Position numbers and translations under genes: made by a program. A stretch of 64,000 nt of DNA. Source: Setophaga petechia (lineage: Eukaryota > Chordata > Aves > Passeriformes > Parulidae). Shown piece after piece: positions 55,691-64,000 of the stretch. Within the stretch, counting starts at the first letter, position 1. Every line of letters starts with the position of its first letter. The DNA is taken from NCBI GenBank assembly GCA_024362935.1, contig JANCRA010000028.1, positions 3,012,501-3,076,500 on the forward strand, given 5' to 3'. Below the pieces are notes generated by a model. It searched no databases. It was not told the origin of the DNA and was given only the letters and a program-made list of their open reading frames with translations.

Positions 55691-57375
55691 CCACTGAACC
55701 ACTGCTCACTGGGCAGAACACTGCCCTCCCCTGCCCTGCAGCTGGAGCCAACAATCCATGGTAAATTGGGCAGGTAATTTGTGGTGTGTCCTTGAAATGC
55801 TGTTTTGGGCAGCTCCTGTTGCCCTGCACGTGGGTCTGTGGCATTCCCACACTGCTGGCAGGAAGGACAGTGAGCACACAATGACAAAGTTGAATATTTC
55901 AGCTGGTGTGAGGGTCAGGATGGCCCCTGATAAGCAGTGACACATCTCTGGAGTGTCAGTATCTCACAGACCTTGGAGGCTTTGCAGTGCATCCTCTCAG
56001 TGGCAGAACCATCCCTCCTGCCTTTGTGATAACCTTGCAAACAGATCTATAGCACTTCACAGCATTTCATTTCAGAGGTTCCCATTCAGAAAAGAGGCAC
56101 TGAAAATCCATAACAATTGAAATATAGTGGAATTTGAACCAAGGTCACGCTAGCTTGAGAGATGACCTGCTGTTCAAAATTAGCCTTACCCAATGCATGT
56201 GCTGCTCAGCTTACAAGTGATGCTCTGACCCCCTGAAGTTCAGAGTGACAAAAAGAAAAATGTTTGCAGGAAGGGGTGGACTGGGCAGAAGGTAACTGTA
56301 TGATCATTTCACCTATCCTCATGCATAAAACAGGCCAGCAAACATCACTCTGAAATTCCTGCAGTGAGATCATAGGTCCTTCTCTGAGCTCCCTTTACCT
56401 CTGTGAAGAGTCAGGAAAAAAATCCAGAAAAAACCCCAAATTTATTGACCTCTATAGGGCCAAATTTCCAAGATGCCTTGGGGCAGAATGAAAAAAAATA
56501 AATCTATGTTTTTCTATGTTATAAGCATGACTGCCTCCCTGCCCAGGAGCAGGGCTGATTGCTTCTCTGAGCTCCATTAATGTGTTATTGGCATTTTATG
56601 CATGGCAAGGGTGACCTATTGCCTTGCCTGTTAATAGATGTCCCACCCAGGAATGTCTCTGTAAACCAGATTTCCATGTTTGAAGTGGCACTGTATGACC
56701 TCAGAGTGTTGTTTTTCAAAGGATTTTGCAGATCTATCCCAGAACAGCTGTGTGATGAATTTCCACCAGTTTTGTCCTAATTGACATGGACTGCAAACAG
56801 GCTTAGCCTAAGCCAGGGTGAGTAAAATGTGCTGGGGGAGGCTCTGCACAAGGCTGGAAAACCAGGGAAACTGGTTCCAGCTTCTGTGGCCAAGCTCTTG
56901 GGTAAAACACAGAGGTTTTTGTAAAATGAACAAGGGCAGCATGGAGGGATGTGGGAGTAATCAGCTGGAGATACCCACATCTAGAGGAGATCAGGATGAT
57001 TTGGTTTCTCAAAGCTGTCTTCAAAGGACACATTTAATGCTGCTCGAAAGTTTTCCAAAAAATGCAAGTTCATCAAAATGGAAATTTTCTGCGGGAATGT
57101 GTCCACCCCTGAAATATCAAGTTCAGGGGGTGGCAGCAAACCCTTCAGCTTGATACCCCTGGGCTGGAGCAGTCAAAGTTAGTTTCCAAAAGAGTTTTTG
57201 GCATCCAGAATGAGTCGAAGGCAGCATGCAGCCTTCCCTCCCCTTGAGGAGCTCTGATAGACCCAACCCCTTTGCAAACCCACTCTGGCAGAAAAAACCT
57301 GGAAATATTCCACCAGAAGCTTGTGTTAATATTTGTCATTTCAAACACTTGATTTCCTAATTCCTGTGCTGTCAT
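55691..57375. other. Non-coding DNA, no gene seen
   Basis: The largest repeat-free stretch in the right third. Frames at 56580-57153 lack domains. No RNA gene is recognised. Confidence 0.4.
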
Positions 57376-58050
57376 GGACATCAGAGCAGCCACCCGGGTG
57401 CTGCTGGGGCCAGGCTGTGCCAAAGCCATTGCAGATCTCATGGGACACTGTGGGAGCCCAGCACATCCCTCTGGCTGTCCAGGATGGCCCAGACCCTGCC
57501 AGGGGGCTCAGAAGCCCTGGCACAGAGCCCAAAATGCCCCTCTGGGTTTGATTATGACCCGTGGAACAAATTACCAACCTTAAATGAAGATCAGCAAGCC
57601 ACAACAGTTTAGGTAGAATAATAGTGAAGTTATCATGGAGTGGAAAAGTTGAATTTTGGGGTTTTTGGTATGGGGGTTCAGGAGGCAAGATGGAGGAACT
57701 GGGCGTGTCCAGCCTTTCTTCTTCTTCTTCTTGGCCTCCATCTTCTGCTGTGATGGTGGCACTTACAGATTGGTTTAGGGTAGAAGCTCACTGTCTAACA
57801 TAGGTGATGGGTATTGGGAAGTAATTGTAAATATTGTACAGGTAGTTTTTAGTATAAAGACATAACACTGCCCCGGGGGCAGGCAGAATGCCTGGAACTG
57901 TCCTGCTGGATGGACCTTGGCAGGGCAGGAGAAATTTTTTTACAGATAAGATACAATAAACAACCTTGAGACTGAGAAATTAAGAGCTCTGACTCCTTCT
58001 TCAAGCACCAGGCTGGGAAAAGAGACTTTTAACATTCTCGGGGTCGCAGT
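57376..58050 (+). mobile_element. LTR, type B, with short flanking internal piece
   Basis: Plus-strand relative of 8541 and 15151: shared CAGGATGGCCCAGACCCTGC-type internal sequence, CATCTTCTGCTGTGATGGTG, TGTCTAACATAGGTGA, a GTATAAAGACATA promoter box near 57854 and CAATAAACAACCTTGAGAC at 57954. It is more diverged from the other two than they are from each other. No target duplication was found. Confidence 0.78.
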
Positions 58051-58988
58051 GACCCTAAAGGCCCCGAGAGGACACCAGGGTGCTGGGCTGGCAGGGACAC
58101 CCCATGGTCCCAGGGCTGTGCTGGTGGCCCTGTGGCACACAGAGCAGCAGCCAAGAGGTGCCACGATCACCTCAAGCTCTGCATGTCTCATGCAGGGCTG
58201 GAAAATAGTGACAAATGCTCTGACTTGCATTTGTCCAGTGTCTACTGTATTAACAAAAGGGAGGAAGGAGCCCAAGTAATGGAATTTTTTTCTGCTTCAT
58301 TTTACTCCCACCTTCTGTGCCCCCTGTAATCTGATTTTTTACACCTCATTTATGTGTTTTTATTCAGCTCATCTTTGTGTTTTCTTTTTTTTTCACACCT
58401 TTGGATCAGCTCTCTCCCCATGTCTGGCACCTGTGATTATATCCTTCAGCTTCACAATGCAGACTTGCAGAGCAGCATTTAATAACAGGGAGGATTTGAC
58501 TGACTGCAGCTTTGATAATGGTGGTGGGAAAAGCACAATCACTGCCTTTTTGACAATATACTTTGCACAGAAAGCCTTCGACAGTGTCACAATCTGATAA
58601 AAAAATTCCCAGATTCCACCCATAATTATACCTTCTCTCCTTTACCTATCCACCTTCTTTTCAAAACTAAGCTATTGTGGGTGACACCAGTCTCCAGGAA
58701 GGTGGGGGTGCTGGGACACAAACCTGGAGAGAGACAGAGAGCAGGAAAAGAGTTCAATTCACCAGAATCCTGCTCAGCCTCTCTGCCTGTCCCCTCTCCC
58801 ACCTGTGTCCTTTCAGCTGACACCTTTGCCTCACCCATGGGCAGCCAGAACCATCTGGGATGGGGTGAGGTTTTAGGATGAAGAAACATCACCTGATTGG
58901 TGCCACTTCTAACAAGAAAAGAAGACTGATGCATTTTCAGGCATTTAGAAAGCCAGGTGAGCTAAGAGGTTTCACAGTGTTCCATTGA
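58051..58988. other. Non-coding DNA, possibly conserved patch at 58430-58620
   Basis: No known repeat. 58430-58620 is ordered AT-rich sequence (for example GGGAGGATTTGACTGACTGC), which may be conserved. No gene is recognised. Confidence 0.3.
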
Positions 58989-58993
58989 CAGTC

Positions 58994-59672
58994 TGTTGAA
59001 GATTGCAATGGAAGATGTTTTCCATTACCATCTGTATGGCAGATTACCTTTGTCAGGTGGGCAGTTTGCCTTATCTCTCTCTTTGAGTGACCACATTCAC
59101 ACCTCCCCCGGGAGGGGACATTGCTGATAACAGCCATTGAATGTCCCTGCATGGCTGATAAGAACTGCAGCATCCCACTGGGAGATGTGAGCCCAGAGGG
59201 AGGAGCCAAGCATTGCTACCCAGATATAATCCAGAGGTTTGGAGACACCAGCACAGCTTCTCCACGGGATTCCCCAGAGGAACAGCAGCTGCCTCTTCTC
59301 CCACTGGATCTTCAGAGGAAGAATCCATCCTTCTCTCCAGGATCCCTGCTCCAGCAGAACCAGCCCTGACACTGCAGGAGGGCTGAGCCACAATTCCAAT
59401 GGCACTGCTGCCAACAGCCTGACCCACAGGGTGTCAGGTTGGGCTCTGACTCTGGCAGTGTTGTTTTAGTGTAATGCATTTTTTTATTTTATCCTTTTAT
59501 TTTTTTCTTTTCCTTATTAAAGAAGTGTTATTTCCTGCTCCCATATTTTTGCCTGAGAGCCCCTTAATTTAAAATGTATAGCAATTTGGAGGGGTTGGGA
59601 GGGTTTACATTCTCCATTTGAGGGGAGGCTCCTGCCTTCCTTAGCAGACTCCTGTCTTTCCAAACCAAGACA
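58994..59672 (-). mobile_element. Solo LTR, type D, copy 5
   Basis: Flanks CAGTC (58989-58993) and CAGCC (59673-59677) differ at one base. Minus-strand start TGTCTTGGTTTGG at 59672 and end CTTCAACA at 58994. It is closest by eye to copies 1 and 3. Confidence 0.9.
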
Positions 59673-59677
59673 CAGCC

Positions 59678-59976
59678 CCACTCAGTCCTTGCTGGGAGGA
59701 GGAGGAGGGACTGTGGTTGTTCAGCTACTGCTAAAATTAAGGTGCACGTGTGCTCTGCTGCCTTGGGGCTTCTAGGGTGATAGACCCCAGAGCAGCTCTG
59801 AAAATCTAAAAAGAACATCAAGAAAATGCCCCAAAAGCAGCATGAGGGTGGCCCTAAGGCATGCATGGTGCTTCCCAGCTTTGGCTGGACTTGGGGTTTA
59901 GCCACATGGATTTAACTGCTCCAAAAGCATTTATAGGCATAGGATGGACTGTCCAAAGTTCTACAAGAGATGTCCA
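59678..59976. other. Non-coding DNA, no gene seen
   Basis: Contains the AACATCAAGAAAATGCCCC string also seen at 54967. No gene is recognised. Confidence 0.35.
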
Positions 59977-60195
59977 TGTGTGAAAAATGCCAACCACTTG
60001 TTTTTGGAATTTCAAAAGTCTAATAGTAATAAAATGGTTTTAAAAATATTAATATAATTAGAGTAATATAATTTGGACAATTTGTATTAGGACAAGATGA
60101 GACAATAAGAACAAAGATTTAGGGACAGTCCAGATACCTCTTTCTGGGCAAAATAAGCCCAAAAAAGGACCCACGTTAACAGAGGATTAACCCAT
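59977..60195 (+). mobile_element. LTR 5' fragment, probably ERVK-like
   Basis: Begins TGTGTGAAAAATGCCAACC and carries AAAAAAGGACCCACGTTAAC and AGAGGATTAACCC, which I associate with a common passerine LTR. The match stops after about 215 bp, so the 3' half is missing. There is no second copy in the window to confirm the boundaries. Confidence 0.6.
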
Positions 60196-60744
60196 TGATC
60201 TTGTGATTAAAGCCAGCTTAAATCAAAATAAGGCAGGAGTCTGGGGGGCTGCTGTGGCTGAGGAGGGTCTGAGGCACTCTCAGTGCAGGCAGGGACAGGC
60301 ACTGAGTCCCTGCTCTGCCATTCCCACCCTCTGTCTCACTGCATTGCCAGTAAACCAGGATGTTGTATCCATCAATGCTGGCAGGGGACCAGCACTGTGG
60401 AACAGTTTTTAAGAGGCATCCCCGGGAAGAGAATCAAGTCCAGGCTGCCCCAGCTGCTGTGGACACGGCACACCTGATGTTAAATGGCTGGGGAAGCAAG
60501 AAGCTGAGCAAACATCCAGGAAGGTTGTGAGGATGGGGGTTACTGGCAGCAGCTTCTGCCTTAATACAGTAATGTGGAAAAAAAGCTGCAGCTGTGATGG
60601 GCCCAAGACCTGGCCTTTGGCAGGAGGGGCTGCCCTTGGGCTGTGATTAATACAGAGCTCACAGGGCTGTGGACACAGGAGCTGCTGTGGGCAGGGAGGC
60701 AGGGCTGTCCCCAGGGCCCAGACAGAGCCCCACACTCCAAATCC
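60196..60744. other. Non-coding DNA, no gene seen
   Basis: No gene or repeat family is recognised. Confidence 0.4.
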
Positions 60745-61170
60745 AGAGTCACAGAATTGCAGAATGGTCTGGGTTGGAAGAGATCTTAAAGATTTCTCAT
60801 GCTCACCCCCTGCTTTGAATGTTCAGGGACACCTCCCACTGTCCCAGGTGCTCCCAGCCCTGCCCAGCCTGGCCTTGGGCACTGCCAGGGATCCAGGGGC
60901 AGCCCCAGCTGCTCTGGGCATCCTGTGCCAGGGCATTCTCACAGTGAAGAATTTCTTCCTAATATCTAATTTAAATCTCTCATCTCTCAGTTTTAAAGTA
61001 TTCCCTCATGTCCTATTGCTATCTACCCTTGTAAAAAGTCATTCCCCCTGCTCTTTTATGAGTCCTGGTGAAATACTGGTGAGAGGCTGCTGTGAGTTCT
61101 CCCCAGAGCCTCCTCTTCTCCAGGTGAGCACCCCCAGCTCTCCCAGCCTGGTTCCAGAGCAGAGGGGCTG
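60745..61170 (-). mobile_element. CR1 LINE 3' region
   Basis: Starts GAGTCACAGAATTGCAGAAT then GGTCTGGGTTGGAAGAGATC, followed by GCAGCCCCAGCTGCTCTGGG and AATTTCTTCCTAATATCTAA. It is the reverse-oriented relative of 27960 and 34143. Confidence 0.93.
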
Positions 61171-61204
61171 CTGTCACCCTGTTCTTCTAAAATTCTTCTA
61201 ACCC

Positions 61205-61470
61205 TTCTGATGTTTACATTTTTATAATGGAGTTTCCCACACACTTTCATGTAAATAATGATTGTTTTGCATTCCTTTCTGGAGCAGGAGAGAACTGATG
61301 GACTGTTGGTTTGACCCATGTGGTTGGAGAGGTGGCAATTCCATCCTCCAATCCATGGTCACTTTTGGAATTCTATAAATATCGAGGTCCAGAAATAACC
61401 GTGCCTTTTTTGCCTTGGACATCTCAGCCTGTGAGTGTCATTCATTTTGTGTTGTATTGTGACAGGCTCC
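61205..61470 (+). mobile_element. Possible LTR fragment
   Basis: CTATAAATATCGAGGTCC is promoter-like, and the phrasing CCATGTGGTTGGAGAGGTGG resembles passerine LTRs from memory. The boundaries and a target duplication were not found. Confidence 0.4.
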
Positions 61471-62740
61471 AGCCCTTGGAGGATCTCCAGGCCTCTTCTG
61501 GACCTAGCAGGTCCCTGTCTGTCATGGGCTGAGGACTCCAGAGCTGGCTGCAGCACTGCAGGTACAGATATTCACCCCTCCTGCTCGAGGATGGAACCCT
61601 TCCCTTCAGGGTCAGGGCCACAGCAAATACTGACTTGGGCTTACCAAGGGATGGTATAAAAGCAAGGTGTAAAATCAAAAAATGGTTTCTAAGGTGAGCA
61701 CAGCACAAGCAGTGATGTGCAAGGGCTCAGCACCATGACAGTCCCACAGCATGCAGGGCTTCTGCACCTCAGTGCATTTCCCTTGGTTCACAGGTGATCC
61801 CACAGCCCTGTGGCAAATAATGGCCCCTGGGGCTGGGCTATAGGAACCACTGTGTTAGAACAATTCCTTTTTTATCTCTGATGCTGTGTTAGGCTGAGCT
61901 TGGCCTTCTTCTGTTCAAGCTCACTTTGAAATAACATGTCCAAAAAAAAAGCCCCCCCAACTATCACTGAAAACAGAACCCATCTGGTCTACATATGTAA
62001 CTGAGATTTTACTTTTGAAAAGTGACCTTGGTTTTTAAAATCAGATTTAATATTTGTTATATTATGGCTAAGGCCATGCAAATTCTCTTGAGTAAAGAAT
62101 CTTTTTGCAAAAAGAAAAAAACTAAGTTCAGTATTGTTAAAATATCAAAGTTTATGCCAAGATCTGCAGGAACATCACCCCTAGACCACTGCTCAGTTCA
62201 AATGTTTTCTAGGTGCAATGTGTTTAGCTGTTCTTCTTTTGTATTTACCCAAATGTAACTTAAAGGCAGAGCTGTTCTCACTGCTGTTCTCTTCCATTCC
62301 CCAAACCAAAACACCTGATTTGTCATTGAATGAGACATTTTTGGTAACTCTAACTTTTTATCATTCACCCAGGGAAAAAAAAATGTTCATCCAAAGCATT
62401 ATGTTTTGTTTAGGCAGTAAAGCCACGGGAAATCTGTTTTTCACACAGCTTTAACAGGAGCTCTTCTTTTAAATAAGAAAGTAGAAAAGAAAATAGCTGC
62501 TCTTAAACTGTGAATAGCTGAAGTAGTAGAATATCAGAGTAATGAAACAAACGTACATTGACTTATTTTTTCCTCTCTGGGTGGTGACCCGCCCACCCTC
62601 CAGTGTGGATTCTTTGCTTATAAGCCTAAATAAGCACTGCAGCCATGCAATGGGGATGTGGAGGAGCCAGCCAGCCACTCCTTGTGCAAAGGAACATGAA
62701 ACAACCCCGTGCTAGTCACTACTTTTGTTATCCCATTGTG
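61471..62740. other. Non-coding DNA, no gene seen
   Basis: AT-rich at 62000-62560. Poly-C and poly-A runs occur near 61943. No gene or recognised repeat. Confidence 0.4.
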
Positions 62741-62746
62741 CTGTTC

Positions 62747-63381
62747 TGTTGGGGAAGATGAAACAGGAAAGCCTTATCAATATGATTGTCTGGCAAAAGG
62801 TTTTGAGAATATAGAAACTATAAGTGAGATTGAAATGAAAGCAAGCTTTGAGATCCCTCAGTTACTGAACAACTGGAAAACAATGGTGTGTCTGGCTGAA
62901 GGTGATCCCCTTTGGATGGAACAACACCCTCTGCTTGCAGATAGGCCCAAGGGTCAGAGCAGACCCTACAGCTTGGCAGAAGGGCCCAAAGAGGAGTTTT
63001 TGGGTTTAAAATGTAACACAGTGTGGTAATGTAATGATTCTTATAGGCTGTATGGAAATGCTATAGGATTTGCATATTGTACTAGATTGGTTAGTGAGAA
63101 TCAGAATATTCAACACAGAAGATTTATTTTAACAGGAACTTTGCTCTCTTCCCCTTCTTGCCCCTCTTAGCTCTTACCTTTTTTACTCTCTTTATACTTT
63201 TACTCTCTCACCCTTTCATCCTCTCTCCTCCTCTCTTCTCTCAGCCTGCTCTGAGCTGTGGCTGCAGCTCCCAGCAGGGCCCTGCCCCAGGCCCTTTGCA
63301 ATAAACCCCAAGTTCCTGACCTGGCTGCAGAGATCTCTGCTCTCCATCCATCCCCACCCTCCTATCCCTGACACTCTTACA
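62747..63381 (+). mobile_element. Solo LTR, 635 bp, ERVK-like
   Basis: Perfect 6-bp duplication CTGTTC at 62741-62746 and 63382-63387. Begins TGTTGGGG and ends CTCTTACA. It contains TTTGCAATAAACCCC (polyadenylation, near 63296) and an ACTCTTTTTAC/CTCTCTTTATAC pyrimidine tract. The 106-residue open frame 62709-63029 lies almost wholly inside the LTR, and I do not call it a gene. Confidence 0.9.
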
Positions 63382-63387
63382 CTGTTC

Positions 63388-64000
63388 CTCTTGGGGGAAT
63401 GGTGTTTTCACACTTTATTACCAGTGCTGTGTCCTGCTCCACTAAAATCAATGGCAGCCCAGCTGGCAGGGTTTGGTCGTGGCCTTCCAGGCAGCTCCAC
63501 ACTTCTGGGAATCAGGAGCACAAGAATAATGCCTTGCAATAAGCACTGTATCGACCAGGCAGGAGTTAAGTGAACCTGTGGTGTGCTTCTCAAGTTTCTC
63601 TCCTCTCACACAATTATTGCACTTTACTCCTGCTTTGCTCTTGTTCTTTGGACAATCAATCCTGGGAAAGGACTCCCAGCCCAGCAGGAGGGGTGTGCTG
63701 GAGGAAAGGGACAGTGGCTTTCTCCCCTTGGGCCCACCAGCTCCTTCCTCTCTAAATTCTGGCAACACTGGCTGCCACACCAGTAACCAGCCCACTGGAG
63801 ATGGATTTCCAGGTGTCCAACAAAAGCTGGGCTCACAACCTGACCTTCAGAGAGGCACAAGGGAGGAGGAGAGGCTGCACAAGCTTCTGCACAAAGATTT
63901 TCCTTGAGAAGCACAGGGAGACATTGTCCATGCTTCCTCCTAACTCCTTTAAACAATTACAATAGAGGCACTGCAAAGAAATCCAGGGAGGAAAAAAGCA
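63388..64000. other. Non-coding DNA, no gene seen
   Basis: Right edge of the window. Overlapping frames on both strands (63391-63956) have no domain. Confidence 0.4.

Noticed and set aside
62709..63029. 106-residue frame near the right end as a gene or retroviral protein
   Set aside because: Almost all of it lies inside an LTR with a perfect CTGTTC target duplication, starting 38 bp upstream in host DNA; no recognisable protein family.

Overview
This window looks like nuclear DNA from a bird, most likely a songbird (passerine). The evidence is the kind of repeats present: eight pieces of chicken-repeat-1 (CR1) LINEs ending in the avian ATTCTGTG-type tail, and more than twenty avian endogenous-retrovirus long terminal repeats (LTRs), of types I associate with passerines from memory. 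I find no protein-coding gene, rRNA, tRNA, CRISPR array or bacterial-type operon. None of the open reading frames has a recognisable domain, and the long ones lie in tandem repeats or LTRs. The window is best read as an intergenic or intronic desert; the species and chromosome cannot be told from the sequence.

Layout. 1-9700: AT microsatellites, a solo LTR, a 166-bp pure GGGAA array, a short interstitial telomere repeat, a nested inverted/direct repeat block holding an LTR and its own empty site, and two further LTRs. 9700-17800: a five-copy 131-bp AT minisatellite, three type-A LTRs (one rearranged into an inverted pair), then a dense LTR cluster at 15150-19073. 19600-25300: five different minisatellites, two of them preceded by the same 133-bp unit. 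25300-34500: quieter DNA with one solo LTR, two CR1 pieces, a 97%-identical 108-bp inverted repeat and an 850-bp mosaic minisatellite. 31780-32700 and 36550-38100: repeat-poor, candidate conserved non-coding DNA. 38900-51300: LTRs of types C, D, E and A, local duplications and a 29-copy 20-bp minisatellite. 51500-64000: CR1 pieces and LTRs, including two type-D LTRs facing each other and a 635-bp solo LTR near the right end.

LTR type names (A, B, C, D, E, H, I, J, K) are local labels used only here. Roughly a fifth of the window is LTR sequence by my count, but no gag, pol or env coding region was seen, so nearly all copies appear to be solo LTRs or fragments. Many have intact target-site duplications: 6 bp for types A, H and the 62747 element, 5 bp for type D, and 4 bp for type I. 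The strongest observations are structural: a type-A LTR split by an inversion whose two outer ends still carry the same 6-bp target, an LTR with a 99%-identical unoccupied site nearby, and a 209-bp LTR interior copied 4.1 kb away with one mismatch. I found no convincing undescribed gene system.
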